From: Lichtheimia corymbifera B2541
Lineage: Eukaryota; Mucoromycota; Mucoromycetes; Mucorales; Lichtheimiaceae
Assembly (NCBI GenBank): GCA_000697475.1
Contig: JNEU01001116.1
Location: 1-64,000 of the forward strand
Direction: 5' to 3'
DNA length: 64,000 bases
The notes under the pieces were generated by a model. It had not been told where the DNA came from. It worked only from the letters and a program-made list of their open reading frames with translations, and did no database searches. Both the position numbers and the translations under genes were made by a program. This document shows positions 1-11,995 of this stretch, piece by piece; position 1 is the stretch's first letter; every line of letters begins with the position of its first letter.

Positions 1-223
1 AATCGAACAAAGTTGCTCGTCGGGGTGAAGCGCACCTTGGGTGCAAGTTTCACGATCAAGCTCGACGATCCTAGATTTCGCAATGTCACCACCAGCCAAA
101 GTGGATCGTGGGTCGACCTCTTGAATTTTTTTTCAACTTTGGCTGGTGGTGACATTGGGTGAATCTGAGAATGGCCACGACGATCGTGAAACTTGCACCC
201 CGACGAGCAACTTTGTTCGATTG
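1..223. repeat. Foldback (inverted-repeat) element
   Basis: The first 25 bases are the reverse complement of about 199-223. Two further nested pairs follow: about 42-57 with 182-197, and about 82-101 with 137-156. The stretch can therefore fold into one long interrupted hairpin with a loop near 102-136. No coding capacity is seen. This is the form of a short non-autonomous foldback or MITE-like element. Because it begins at base 1, its left flank and target-site duplication cannot be examined. Its termini resemble the sub-repeat motif found further right (an ACAAAGTTG...TCAG/TCGTC core), so it may belong to the same repeat family. Confidence 0.85.
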
Positions 224-299
224 AGGACCCCACGTTTCATTGTAAAGTTTTGAGATTCAGGCATCTTTATGTTTTACATATGCTGTAAGCGTGGTGCTA

Positions 300-2000
300 T
301 ATGACAAGTGGGCTTTGTTCATTGTGAAGTATCATGCAAATGAGCTGTGTTACACAAGCACGTCCCTGCGCACCTCCACTCTATTAGGGTCAAGCTACAT
401 CACAATGAACACCACTTGTCATATAGCATCACGCTTACAGCATAGGTAAAACATGAAGGTGCCTGCTTCTCCAAATTTCCATAATGATATGTAGAGGCTT
501 TATGAGAACGATGCTGATCAGCATGACCGAGAGCACCTCCTGACCAAGTTTCAACGTCCCGATGAGCAATATCGGCGCGCACGGCCGTACACCCTATTTA
601 ATGCTACCATCCCTTCGTTCTCTCTCCTATATTGAAGGTTTTCATAATGAACTCTGGGGACTTTATGAGAACGAAATTGCTCGGCGTGGTCGAAAGAGTG
701 TTGTGTGAAAGCTTCAGGTTCGAGGTGGGCAATCTCGGGGAGCAGGAGCGCCGACCCTACTTTTCTCCTACATTTGGGCTGGCCGGCATTCAAAATGTAC
801 ATAATGAACCATGCGGTTTTTAAATGAATGGAGTTGATCAGCATGTGTGAGAGTACCTTCTGACCAAGTTTCAAGTGCGAAATGGGGAATCCCAAGAAAC
901 TACATACTAAATGACTTTTTCATAAATCCGGCGCTTTCCCAATTTCCGCCCATCATAGTAAACCCCACATTATGCTCTCCCTTTCGAAATTTTCAAATGA
1001 AGTGTGGGTTCTTTATTAAGACAAAGTTGTTCAGCATGTCCTAGAGCATATTGTGTGAAAGTTTGAAGTTCGAGACAGGCAATCCCAATATGTATCATGC
1101 ATTGATATCGGTGTATATGGATCTGTCTGACTGCCTGACAGATTTAATTTCCACCTCTTCCACTCCCACTTTATTTCCTTCTTCCCCCCATTCTCATCTG
1201 TTGCCCCATTCAACTAAAACTATAACCTGCGAACGATTGTCCTGCTTCATCCCACCATGACAATGCTACGAATGGCTTGATCTGATTGCCTTTGACTGAA
1301 TGGCAAGTTCCATGGCGTGTGGACCCCCACTACAGTAACGCCCGCTTTCCTTGACACGCTACACCTTCTCTTGCACGCTCCTCTACCACAACCAATCGTA
1401 ACAGCATTCATTTCAGCAGTTGCTATTAGCGATGACTTTATTGTACTCAAACAGCGTTCACAGCCTTGTCACTCTACTACAACGCACGCTTGCACACTTC
1501 TCTACCGTAACCAAACGTACCAGCAGTTGCTATTAGCAAAGTCTTTACTCCCATATCCCAAGTTGCTTTCAGCAGCCTGCTTTGTACATTTGAATCCCAG
1601 TGGATGGGGTGCACCATATCAGCTATCAAGTACACCGCAATACAAACAGTCCTCACCTGATTGAGACGCGATAGGCCACCAGCCGGATGAAAAGGAAGCA
1701 TGTCAGCAGCAATATTGGACTTGCAATGGTTATGGATGGATGGTTGGAATCAAATGCAGTGGTGGTCAATCCTGGAATGTTGCTTTGGTTACTTGGCGCG
1801 TCGTCAACAGGAACGATCACGTGGATAAGGCTTAGGATGATGATGGATTGATGAAAGGTGTTCTACAGCCGTGGATGATGGAGCACTCGAATCAATGCAT
1901 GCAGCTGCTACTTTGCAATCATGGATGAAGGATGATTATGCAGGCAGCAACAAAGAATGCAATGACACAATGATCCCTGTTGCCTAGATGTGATTCACCC
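300..2000 (+). repeat. Dispersed repeat, copy A
   Basis: The part from about 790 to 1660 is clearly similar to 43400-44270 in the same orientation. The part from about 1180 to 2000 is similar, inverted, to 3030-4065. Its left half consists of diverged tandem sub-repeats of roughly 160-190 bases, beginning near 495, 655, 815 and 1005. Each carries a core of the type 'TTGATCAGCATG', followed by 'GACCAAGTTTCA' or a variant. No intact reading frame or transposase motif is visible, so this is probably a non-autonomous mobile repeat or an old duplicated relic. The outer ends are approximate. Confidence 0.7.
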
Positions 2001-3029
2001 TTATCTTAGTCAATCACAATGCTGTTCCTTTATCATACTTGTTTGTTAACATCCATACTATCCCGTCCTATTCTTCGAATTTTATTATTAAATGAAAATT
2101 GGATTCAGCATAACATTCAGAAGGGTATCGATCACTTGGTTGGTTATGGATTGAAAGGGGTGGGGAATAGACTTTGACATCATCGTATCCAGATGCTTTT
2201 ATTCTCTTGTCACTACATTATTACTACATTCACTAAAGCTTCCTGATTTACACCCTGATATATAGAATGCAAACGGCGAGTGCATTATGCAAGGAAATCC
2301 TGTTGGAGTCCGGGTGCGTGTAGTGGTCCGTAACTGATGCTGGCATAGGTGTGCTCGGACATACGATGCTGCCAAGTCGAGATTGGTAGATCCTCTTTAT
2401 GTGTTACCTCAAGCTACTGTCAAAAGCCAAGCACCCGATCCTTTATTACAGAGACATCATTTTGTCAATAAATGCTCGTTACTGTTATATTCTCCATACT
2501 TGCAGGGAGATAAACAATGACTATTGTATGGTATAATAAGCTACAGGGAAACCAGCTGCGGAAAGGGAGGGGGAGGAAGATAAATCATAATTCAACAACA
2601 CGCACTTGGGCACCCCACTTGGCTCCTGGATTATCATTTCCAAGTTACATACAATGAAGGTCAGTTAAATGTTACTTGACATGCGTTATCAAACATGCAA
2701 AGACAGGGAAACATATATTTGCTTTTCGTCTACTATCAACATGCGAGCTATGAAGCTTTAGTGAATTCATTAAATGTTGTGGCAAACGTACAAAAGTATC
2801 GCGATATGCCACCGCGAATGTTCCAACCTCACTTTGCGACCTTCTTTTTTCACGTATTCTCCCTTTCAAACCAGAAACCAATCGTTTGACCCACATCTTG
2901 CCCATATGAGCTGATAATATGATACCCCAAATGTTACGTTCAATCATTTAATGTAAAAGTCGAATAATAGTTTATAGTAGTGGGATGTCTAGCAAGTAAA
3001 TATGATCAAGGGCAAAGTGAATAAGCTAT
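2001..3029. other. Intergenic spacer between inverted repeat copies
   Basis: This stretch of about 1 kb separates repeat copies A and B, which face each other. It is AT-rich. I see no open frame with splice signals or a recognisable domain, and no RNA gene. Confidence 0.5.
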
Positions 3030-4065
3030 GGGGGATGAACCACATAGAAGCAACAGGGATAATTGTGTCATTGCATTCATGGTTGCTGATGTCATAAACC
3101 TCCTTCATCCATGGATCGAAATGCGCTGCTGCATGCATTGACGTGAGCATTCCCATAATCATCCATGGCTGCAAAACACCTTTTCAAAGATAGGAGCCCT
3201 CTCATCAATCCCGTCCAATCCACCGTCATCCTCAGTCGTAACCTCGTGGTATGATCCATCCTTCCTGTTGGCAATGAGACAAGCAACCAAAGCAACATTC
3301 CTCATCAATGGACTTGATAGCACCCATCCTTCCATCCATAGCCATTGCAAATCCAATATGTGAGTTGAAAAGAGCCGTAGTGATCGCTGCTGATATGCTT
3401 CCTTTGCCATCCGGTTGTTGGTCTATCCCTCTCTTGGTCGTTTCCGATTGCAGCTCAACCAGGTGTGAAGATTGCTTGAATGTGGTGTACTTGATAGCTG
3501 ATATGGCATCATCCATTGGTATCCGTACGTATCAAAGCAGGTTGCTGCACGTAAATAACGAGACTTCTATACAATGGCTATCGACTGTTCATGTCAAAAA
3601 AGGCTGCAAGGCAGGATGCTGTAGCAAAGAACGCTGTTCGTGACAATGAAATCAAGGCCTTGAAAATAGCAGTTGTTGCTGATACGTTTGATTAAGAGAA
3701 CGTGTGTTGTTGTAGAATGACGAGGTCGTGAACACTGCTTGAGACCATGGTGTAAAGGCCTCGCGCATGGCAACAGCAGTTACTGCTGGTGACGGCAGAG
3801 GATTGTACAAGAGAAGGTGTGAAGAAACGCGGGTGTTGTGGTGGAGTGTACACGCCATGGAGTGTGCCATTCAGTCAAAGGCTTCGGTTCAAGACAATCG
3901 TAGGCTTGACATGATGGGTTTGAAACCGGACAATCGTTCTTGTACTTGAATGGGGCAACAGTTGGGAGGGAAGAAGTAGAAAGGAAGAGTTGGATATATC
4001 CGGAGTCGAAAAATGTAGACGAGCATTCGCTGTGATCGCGATAACAGTGGTGCATGAAATCTTTA
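3030..4065 (-). repeat. Dispersed repeat, copy B (inverted)
   Basis: The reverse complement of this segment matches the right half of copy A. The 3750-4040 part corresponds to about 1190-1400, and the 3030-3200 part to about 1860-2000. With copy A it forms a roughly 1 kb inverted pair around a 1 kb spacer. It ends almost exactly where the left arm of the large inverted duplication begins. No functional gene is visible. Confidence 0.65.
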
Positions 4066-4087
4066 TTAAGGGTCGTCATTAATGTTT

Positions 4088-5310
4088 TCAGTAATCAAGT
4101 AGTACAGTAGTAGGGACTTTATGCTGTATTACATCATCGTCTCCAATGCACCCTTTTCCTTCTTGTTTGGCTGGTTTCTGACAATCGGATTTCTTTATAA
4201 GCTGTCGTAGATCTTGAGGAGGTGGTGTGTGATACCCGAACGCAAATCGTTTCCTGGTACAAGTATGCTCTTCATGCATCTTCTTTTCAATGACTTATTC
4301 CATTGTACGCTGCAATAATACCTAAATTACTTATTCAGCATCAATACATACAAACGCTGCTATCAACCAAAAAGGTACCTTGAAGACCAAAACGCATTCA
4401 GACTCACATTTAAATCTGAATCAACTGAGACCACCGCTGAACTCAAGCCTATCAATAACTGTGATAGCAGTGGGTCCTTTCAGTGACATGGATCTATCCA
4501 GCACTAGCTCTCCGTTTCTTGTTGGCATCGATAAACTCCAGATGTGTAATTTCTGACCTGAAAATTATATCGCCTTGTATTAGCTCTACGTATCCAACAT
4601 CTAGCAGATAATCATTAGCACTAACCTCGTGCATGGGCAAAATATACACATAGGCTATGTGCAGCTTCACCGGCGTAGTAGAACTTCATAAATATGGCCC
4701 GCAGCATCATTTGTGCCCCAAACGCACCCTTAACATGATCGAACCCATGGCGTGGTCCATAACAGCCCGAAGTCTCCAGAATAAGCAGCTCAAATCCATC
4801 CGTGACAGTGACTACACCGTCGGCCTTGTAGCACCCTGCTTTAGTATTGCTTGTATTGGTCGTGACCATGAGTAATCACCTGTACCCATCATCCAGAATC
4901 AGCTCGTGTATGGTTATATCCTTGGTTACTACATATCCAATCTAAGTTTCCTGGTTCTTCTTAGAATAAATCACCTTCACCGAGTATCACTTACTCTACC
5001 GCCGTCTCCTATCACCACAAACCACGATACACACCTCAATGGCTTGTTGTACAGTTTCGGATGTAATCATCAACGTAAAAATTGCGAATAAGAAAAGGGT
5101 GCTGTGAAAATGAAGGTACATATTTCCATGTGTTGCCTTCAACATTGCTTCTCCAGGTATGAATATGGCCTTGTCCATTGATGCCTCTGATGCAGTGAAT
5201 AAAGGCCATATCGCCAGATAGTTGAATCCAGTGTCTGGGATCTTATTCAGATAGCACGTCCTTGATATTCCATCCGATTTTGCACCAGAAAAGGCGCCAT
5301 CAAAGAGAGG
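4088..5310 (-). pseudogene. Decayed copy of the unknown gene at 19294-21467
   Basis: Conserved blocks on the minus strand match the intact right-arm gene. 4088-4279 equals its last exon (TPPPQDLR, KKSDCQKP). 4621-4869 equals the ADG...LILETSGCYG...HVKGAFGA block. 5160-5230 equals the GFN.AIWPL...FIPGE block. The frame is broken between and within these blocks, and the amino-terminal exons are missing. It is therefore a relic of the duplication rather than a working gene. Confidence 0.75.
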
Positions 5311-6845
5311 CATTGCACGTTTACACAATGATCATACAATCAAAAGGTATTCAAAGACGACAATGAGAGTCGGATAAAAATAAAACACTGAACGACCACA
5401 AAGATCAGCACTCTTATTCACAGGTTGCAAGATGTAGTACACACACAAACCTTGGTGATTTGACCTTGCAAGTGATCAAAGAAGAATGACAGAGGAAAGA
5501 GAGGTGTGGTAGAATGATGGGGGAGGCGACAACATCCTTTTATTGTGCATGGTGGGCGTGGGTACCTCCGTCTGTTGGGGATGATACATTGATAAATTGA
5601 TGCATGAGCTGATAAGGTGATGGGGCGCATATACCTGAAGAGCCTGCCTGTAATGTTGTCTATGCATACATCGGCAAGTGATAAGAAATCTATCAAGGGA
5701 ATTAATCACTCGTACGCCTAATGCATATGCCCGTTATTATAATAGTGACTTACGATGTTGCCAACCTACTCTTGGTATTGGTGTGCATCTTCGGTAAGCA
5801 GCGAGAATGATCGGATCGCCTCTGATATCACATATCAAGCCTCATCTGGCATTGCGCAATCATGAATAAAGGATGTTGCAAGAGACACGGTGCAAATAGC
5901 AATCCACTGTAGTAAAGGATCAACCAACCCTTTTCGAGTTGCAGGAACTGCAGAACCCCACTGACGCTGAATATCCAAACCATGCTTATGCAGCTACATA
6001 TGAAGGAATTCTCAACAGTGGGAAATTTTGGAGACACAGACGACTGCTTGAACCCATTTTTACAATCTGGCATACTTTTTCCTGGTTTCATACTAGAAAT
6101 ACCCAATATCGCGGTCATGTTTATTTACTGATTGGCCATAATAAAACATTCATGCACCTTCTATAATGCAATTTGATGGGCCATAACGGCGATCACTTGA
6201 ACCACGCGACGTATCCAAGGAAACGGTATTGGATGAAATGAATGCAAGTGCTTTTACATCGTCCATCAGCAGCTGGGTTGTATTGGGTTGATGTTGTTCT
6301 CTACTGTCGTCATTCATGCAACCAATGGGGCGGGGAATCAAAGTGGTTGTCAGGAGCAGCAGTAGTGAAGCCAGCCACTCTTCTTTCTTCCTTTCCACAC
6401 ACTACAGGGTACGATCGTCTACTTTCACCAGCTACTACACACCCATTGATAACATCTCATCAGCTGACAGGGTCCATGGCAACAAGAGCTGAGACAAGAG
6501 CATGCCCTATGAACGTGATGGAGCTCCAAGATCAACGACGTCCATTCTCCCACAGAATAGCATAAACGGTGCCTTGCTGAAGCTTCAATGCAATACAAAG
6601 TGTATGTACAAGACTCCATAGCTTTATTGTTCCATGTTAAATAATAACACTAACAAGCTTGTATAAAGGTTGACGTCCTTGTCCTTTTGCGTGAGGTGGT
6701 CCATTGACGGCTGTGGAACATGAACTGAGGCCTATCAAACACGTAAAGATCCCTGGATTGCCTTCATTTTCCTGGTAAACATGGTCGGTCTTGAGCTGTT
6801 GAAGAATGGGATGTTAATGTGTATCATGATAGGTGGTGCCGAGCG

Positions 6846-7486
6846 CTATTTTGGCTCAAGGTGAATCACTGGATCCCATCGGTCTCTGACGCCATCTTTA
6901 TGCTTTGCGACACTCAGCATGTTGCCCACATGGCGCTTGTCGATCTCGGTAGTAATGACGTCAAACACATCTACATATCCGAGAGTGTCAATGTTGACAA
7001 GCTTATGCAAACCGGATGTTATTCTCACGTCATAAATATGCATGGCTCGAGTACCCAACGTGATGACAAGGCTCCTTTTGATGCATTCAGTGCTATTTTC
7101 CCTGCTGGCACAGTTTCTGGTGCTCCAAGGATTCGTGCTGTAGAGTTAATCCGTGGTTTGGAGAAGGAAAAGCGTGGCATTTATGCTGGGTAAGTATTCC
7201 ATTATGATGGAGGGATGAATGATTATGGTCTAATCTTTGGTGTTCCAGATCGGTGGGTCACTTTGATTACTCAGGAGATCTTGATACATGCTTTGTTATT
7301 CGAACAATGTTATTCAAGGATGGTGTAGCATACCTGCAGGGTAAGTGTTTTTGGAAGAGGGGATCTATGTATGGCACCTGAGATCTGATATACATTGTTA
7401 ATAGCGGGCGGTGGGAAGAAGAGTATACTGAGACGATGACCAACATGCGATCCAACTTGGCCACTATCAAGCAATTCGAACGATAA
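6846..7486 (+). pseudogene. Truncated anthranilate synthase component I (trpE-like) fragment
   Basis: The translation carries hallmark carboxy-terminal motifs of the chorismate-binding enzyme family: MALVDLGSNDV, a FDAFSAIFPAGTVSGAP block, VELIRGLEKEKRG, then after a short intron (about 7191-7249) HFDYSGDLDT and RTMLFKDGVAYLQ. After a further intron it has WEEEYTETM and SNLATIKQFER with a stop at 7484-7486. Genuine component I is about 500-ish residues and has a long amino-terminal half, and none of that is present here. The fragment is therefore 5'-truncated and should not be catalytic. It is the better preserved of the two copies: the VSGAP block is intact here and broken in the right arm. 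Confidence 0.8.
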
Positions 7487-7650
7487 GATCTATGAGCAGC
7501 AACAAAAGCAGTAGACGTAGAATACATCCAATTTGGACACGTTAGATACAAGCCAATTATCTTCAATGTTGATTGTAAATGAAAAGTGGCATGAATGGCA
7601 TGGATATAAAACGACTTTATCTCCGCGGAGTAGTATGATAGTGCTCTTAG

Positions 7651-8058
7651 TTATGTCATGGATAAGGAATGGGGTGATAGTGGTGGGTTGTGTTGTTGCT
7701 ATTCACTGCAGACATGTTCTCCCACAAGTCCCCGACGAGATGAGATCGAAACAAGGACCTTGTGGCGGAGCGGCGGAAAGAAGTTTTTCTTTACTCATTA
7801 ATACGGGCATAGTATTGTGGCTACGGTTCGAATCCCGTGCACTGATAGCTCTATCATTGTAACCCAAGAGGGAGAGATATGCCGAGCCCACCGTGATGCA
7901 ATCATTCATCATTGTTTGTTTCAAATTATGGGCATGGTACAATCCAGTTTATCATCATCGCGTGATTCATGTTCAAAGAAAATGAAAAGGATATATATAT
8001 ATCGTGGATCTTGTTGGCTGAGTGTTTTTTCCCCATCTTTCTATTCCCCTCCTTTCAT
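7651..8058. other. Upstream region of homeobox gene
   Basis: This non-coding stretch lies between the inner edge of the left duplication arm and the homeobox start codon. It contains a tRNA T-arm-like string near 7826 that does not fold as a tRNA, an ATATATATAT run near 7990, and a pyrimidine-rich tract (8025-8056) just before the ATG, as is common before fungal start codons. Confidence 0.5.
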
Positions 8059-9013
8059 ATGGAATCGGTTTATTCACCTCCTGCTAATGTGGCCTTGTCA
8101 ACACCTGCACGACGTCGAGCACGAACCACTCGTCGTCAGCTGCAGATTTTGGAAAGATTTTACAATGGTCAAACTGCATATCCTGACAAGAAGCAAAAGC
8201 AACAGTTGGCTCGATTGGTTGGGTTCACCGAAGAAAGCGTTCATTTCTGGTAAATCATGCATTGCATTGAAAAGAGAGAGACCAGCAGGTTCTTATTTCA
8301 TTCCCCTCTCTTTCTTTCTTTTCCCATCTCTTTATTTTCTCCCAAGGTTTCAAAACCACAGGCAAACGATGCGTACTTTACAGGGTCGACGACAACAGCA
8401 GCAACGAAATGAGCCATCTTCTTCAGCTGAGCATGACACGAACACGGTTACTGGCAATACAACAACTACCACGACGACGTTAGCATCTTCAGCTATGGGT
8501 GATCCGGTTCCAGAGCAGCGTACTCAGATGCCACCACCACCTGCTGTATCATCCTCCAGCTATACAAACATGCTTGAAGTGTCATCATCTTTAAGCCATA
8601 TGCAAGTAAATTCAAGCCCACGACAAGCTTTTTCTTTTACCAATCAACCACAAACTTCGCTACAAGTGTCAACTCATGCAGCTCGCTTGCCTCCTTTCTC
8701 ATCCTTTGTACAGGATCAGCCGCATACTGTAGCTTCGTCTATGCCACCCAGAGCAGCAACATCATCCAGCAGTTACTTTTCTGCGTTTACCCCCACAAGT
8801 ACCATTCAACAACAATCTCCTGCTACCACCATTAATTCTACTACTACCGCTAATGCAGCTGCGAGTGGTGCTGGTCGAGTGCTATCCACACCTGGAACAG
8901 CTCGTTTGCCACCAATTCAATTTTACTTTCATCACCCAGAGTTTGGCATCGAATCAACTATGCTTCAGCTATCAACTTTTGGAAAAGCTAATCAAAGCAG
9001 CAGCAGCGGATAA
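8059..9013 (+). CDS. Homeobox transcription factor
   Basis: Two exons, 8059-8249 and 8347-9013, give 285 residues; the intron splits the Trp codon of the recognition helix. Residues about 18-77 form a homeodomain: a basic arm (RRRARTTRRQ), helix 1 (LQILERFYNGQTAYPD), helix 2 (QKQQLARLVGF) and helix 3 (HFWFQNHRQTMR). W48, F49, Q50, N51 and R53 of the standard numbering are present, but position 52 is His rather than the usual Arg. The rest is low-complexity, rich in Gln, Ser, Thr and Pro, as in many fungal regulators. It should act in the nucleus as a sequence-specific DNA-binding protein; the target genes are unknown. The frame is also open upstream of the ATG, but only from a non-ATG codon, so the ATG at 8059 was chosen. 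It sits inside the spacer between the two duplication arms and looks intact. Confidence 0.88.
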
Positions 9014-9557
9014 ATGACCCACACTCCTCCTCCAACAAACATAGCACTATTTTGTATAATCCTTGCTCTATATCTTCTTCTTTGTCTTGCTACACAATGA
9101 ACGCATATATCAAAATAGCTCCAATAGTAATGAGTTATAATGATGTCTTGACCACATTGATCCCACAAATAATATTGGCAACGTTGTCTGTTACCAAGGC
9201 AAGGTCTGTATACTCCTTTTTTAAACAAGAAAATAGTGACCAGTGGTGGCCATGACAACCTCTGTGATAGTCATCCATAGCAGAAAGGTCCACGCACATC
9301 TGTTTGTATGCTATGGTTCATTGTTGTCGAGAGCACAATTTCTTGCTGTAAACCTGTATTATCTCACGAACAACTATGGACGGTAGCATGGATCATTTAA
9401 TACAGGATCATTGTGAATGTAGTATAGTTTTGGGGGATATGTGATGTTTACATGCGGATTCTGGGAAGGGGAAAATAGGTGGTGGTGGGATGCATAAGCC
9501 ATTTAGGAAGGGGCTCTCTTTCTTTGACCAAACACCACATTTTTCTCTTTTTCCACC
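9014..9557. other. Intergenic region
   Basis: 3' flank of the homeobox gene and promoter of the TFIIIC-like gene. No reading frame with support is present. A CTTTCTTTG...TTTTTCTCTTTTTCCACC pyrimidine tract (about 9520-9556) leads into the ATG at 9558. Confidence 0.5.
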
Positions 9558-10182
9558 ATGAGCGAGGACGTGCACATGAATGAGCCCGACGACGAATATG
9601 AAGAAGAGGTATTCAATTACCTGCCAAAAGAGCACCCCATTACAAGTTGCTTACTTTAAAATAGACCATGCATGTCATTCTCGATCTAGGACCAGAAATG
9701 GCACCAGAGACCATTGAACGTCTTGCTTCTGAGCATGCCGAGATATCTATTCTGGAAAGTATTTTATTTATAGTGATTCTCTGTTGTTGGACGTGTCTAA
9801 TACTATGTGGATATAGGATCTTGAGTCGGGCGAGCCGTATATCAAAGTCGACAATCACTTGTTTCGTGGCACCTTGGACGACGCTATTACAACCAATCTA
9901 CTATTTGAAATCGACGAACGTAAACGGGAGACTGGTGGTCTGCTACCCTTGCTATCCACCATGCGAGCAACACAAGATGAAACAGAAGAACGCCAACCAC
10001 GCTTGTCAACCAAATACATGGATGAGACCTACAAAACGATCATTTGCCAGCAGGTCACCTTGCTTGAAAAGATGAACACGTCTACTACAGAGCAGCAACA
10101 AGAGGCGGCAACGACTGGATCACCTGAGAATATGGCAAATGCACTGGGCCATGATATGACAGAAACAATGGATGAACGGTGA
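9558..10182 (+). CDS. TFIIIC small subunit, triple-barrel domain (Sfc7/tau55/GTF3C6-like)
   Basis: Three exons give about 174 residues. Exon 1 (9558-9608) is acidic (MSEDVHMNEPDDEYEEE). Exon 2 starts at 9665 and contains ILDLGPEMAPETIERLASEH. Exon 3 (9817-10182) contains ESGEPYIKVDNHLFRG and TLDDAITTNLLFEID. The pattern 'LDLG ... EPYIKVDN.LFRG ... D.I.T.LLFE' is that of the TFIIIC subunit-6 family, which joins the RNA polymerase III assembly factor at tRNA gene B boxes. The carboxy end is Gln/Thr/Glu-rich. The donor of intron 2 is uncertain: a GT at 9773 keeps the frame (intron of 44 bases), while the better-looking GTATTT at 9759 does not. The gene ends 34 bases before the end of the convergent IND1 gene. 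Confidence 0.7.
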
Positions 10183-10216
10183 TGAATACATGACATTTAT
10201 TGGGGGAATATCCTAT

Positions 10217-11470
10217 CTATTTCAATTGGCTCAGAATGTTGGATGTAATGTCACGGTAATGACCAGCAAAGGGACTATCGGGTTGGGACACGACCACGGG
10301 TTTACCAGAATCGGAAAGCTCACAAATGTCTGCATGTAGAGGAACTTCGCCTAGCAATGGGATATCCATCTTTTGTGCCATCTTTGCAGCGCCATCATGA
10401 CCAAAGATATGCGACTCGTGATTGCAATTGGGACATACAAAGAGCGACATGTTTTGCACCAACCCCAGAATCTAGTTTCATCCCTCCTTAGTAATACTTT
10501 CTTTTTCAATAATATATCCTTCATCCTACTTACCGGCACATTGACCTTTTTAAACATGTTGGTCCCTTTTACAACGTCAATCAATGCAATGTCTTGTGGC
10601 GTGGAGATAATGACAGCACCTAATACACATATATGTGAATCAATAGCTCAATAACAGAAATGAGTCATACACTACCATCCAATTCCACTTGTTGACTAAT
10701 GGTCAATTGCACGTCGCCCGTGCCTGGTGGCATATCGATCACTAATAAGTCAAGGTGTCCCCACTCCACTTGGTGTAACAATTGCTGCAATGCTTTCATG
10801 ACCTGTCAAACCATGATCAGCCACTCATCCTTCCATACCATTATCATCCATCACCATTTACCATCAAGCCTCTCCACACCACGGGTGCTTCCTTATCCAC
10901 TAGAAATCCCATCGACATGCACTTGACACCATAATTGGTCAATGGCACAAGGCGATCTCCTGTTTTTTCACATAAAAATGCGTCTTCAGTATACAGATCG
11001 ATCCATCCTATCCCTTTCTTCTTGGTTACCTTTCTCAGTGATATCGGGTTCTCCACGGAGATTCATCAATGACGGAATGGAAGGACCAAAAATGTCGGCG
11101 TCCAAGATACCAACGCGCTTCTTCATGCCAGCAGCAGCAAGAGCGATATTCACTATGGCAACCACAGCCCATATTAATCTCATATCCCATCATCCAAATC
11201 CAATTTGTATTTACCAGCTGTTGTCGACTTGCCAACACCTCCTTTGCCAGACGCAACTGCAATGACATTCTTGACACCAGCAATGGGCATCTTTTTGGGC
11301 AATCCACGTTGTGCACGAGGTATAGTAGGTGGTGGTGCTCGTTTGTGTCCTGGTAAGCCCTGTCAAGATCGTTAATACAACAAGCGCCCTTTGATCGTCC
11401 ATTTGCTTACCAAGGGGTTCTCATGAGCAAGGACACGACATGTAGAGAAAAGGCGGCGGGATAACAACAT
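10217..11470 (-). CDS. IND1: IND1/NUBPL, mitochondrial P-loop Fe-S assembly factor for complex I
   Basis: This is a minus-strand multi-exon gene of about 300 residues. Exon 1 (11411-11470) encodes a mitochondrial targeting-type start, [20 protein letters not shown]. Exon 2 (11215-11359) carries the Mrp/NBP35-type deviant P-loop [10 protein letters not shown]. Next come [12 protein letters not shown], then [13 protein letters not shown] and PVVWRGLM, then [11 protein letters not shown] (read from 10690-10760). The [14 protein letters not shown] block follows, and the last exon has the paired cysteines CPNCNH near the carboxy end. Those two cysteines are the Fe-S-binding pair of this family. 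IND1 inserts Fe-S clusters into respiratory complex I, so its presence implies the organism has complex I. It is convergent with the TFIIIC-like gene. Coordinates of the middle exons are approximate. Confidence 0.9.
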
Positions 11471-11995
11471 GGCTCGACCAAGCATGCAACACAACCGGCC
11501 CTTTCAGTTAATCCGAAATGACTGCCTTTCTACATAATGCCGATGATATCTCCTCCCAATTCAATCTATGTCACCTACGAGAAATTACCTTCCAAGTGGC
11601 AGGTTGATTCATCACTTCCCAAGATGCTTGACCACTTTATCAGTTCCATTCATCATGACAACATCTCCCACGCCCAGACTCACATATAAATACGAGCTCC
11701 GTTGTCACCAACACTATCGTACGTCCTTTCTTTTCTAATTGTCTGCTTATAACCATCAATGACCTTTGGTAAGTTTCAAAGATGGTCTTTATGTGATCCC
11801 CCCAAGATGAAGGAACTCATGTATTCATCTTTTATGTAGCTCCCTTTTCTGCTTTACTTCTTGGTGTGCTCATTGGTGCCTAATGACATTTGGCTGTGTT
11901 CCTTGATGGATCCTTTGTGGTAAGCCTATCATTCATATATTAAAAAGGGATGCCTAGTCTGATAGGAATTTGGGAATCCTTTGTAGGTGACATAA
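11471..11995. other. Intergenic region with a weak tiny spliced frame
   Basis: Divergent region upstream of IND1. It holds a TATA-like ATATAAAT near 11683 and a possible two-exon micro-frame (ATG at 11759, donor after base 11768, acceptor at 11839, stop at 11881-11883) encoding only 17 hydrophobic residues. I see no family match and do not call it as a gene. Confidence 0.4.

Larger units (their letters stand above)
4085..7650. repeat. Left arm of large inverted duplication
   Basis: This segment is repeated in inverted orientation at about 17562-21475, with about 10 kb between the arms. Matching landmarks are the unknown-gene exons (4088-5310 with 20530-21467), the 6040-6130 stretch with 19020-19110, the 6180-6620 stretch with 18540-19020, the trpE-like fragment (6846-7486 with 17725-18344), and the inner edge around the palindrome CTCCGCGGAG (about 7620 and 17580). 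The left arm is shorter because it lacks the segment equivalent to the first exons of the unknown gene. The two copies have diverged by many substitutions and small indels, so the event is not recent. Confidence 0.85.

Noticed and set aside
7745..7850. tRNA-like string (GGTTCGAATCCCG) downstream of a GTGGCGGAGCGGC segment
   Set aside because: The T stem has mismatches at two positions unless an eight-base loop is allowed, and no complementary acceptor or anticodon stem could be found.
7817..8058. Upstream extension of the homeobox gene in another frame
   Set aside because: It has only a GTG start and runs through the exon 1 region in a different frame from the homeodomain. The homeodomain needs the frame that starts at 8059 and the intron at 8250-8346.
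11759..11883. Possible two-exon micro-gene of 17 residues
   Set aside because: Splice signals and a TATA-like element exist, but the product is too short to support and matches no family I know.
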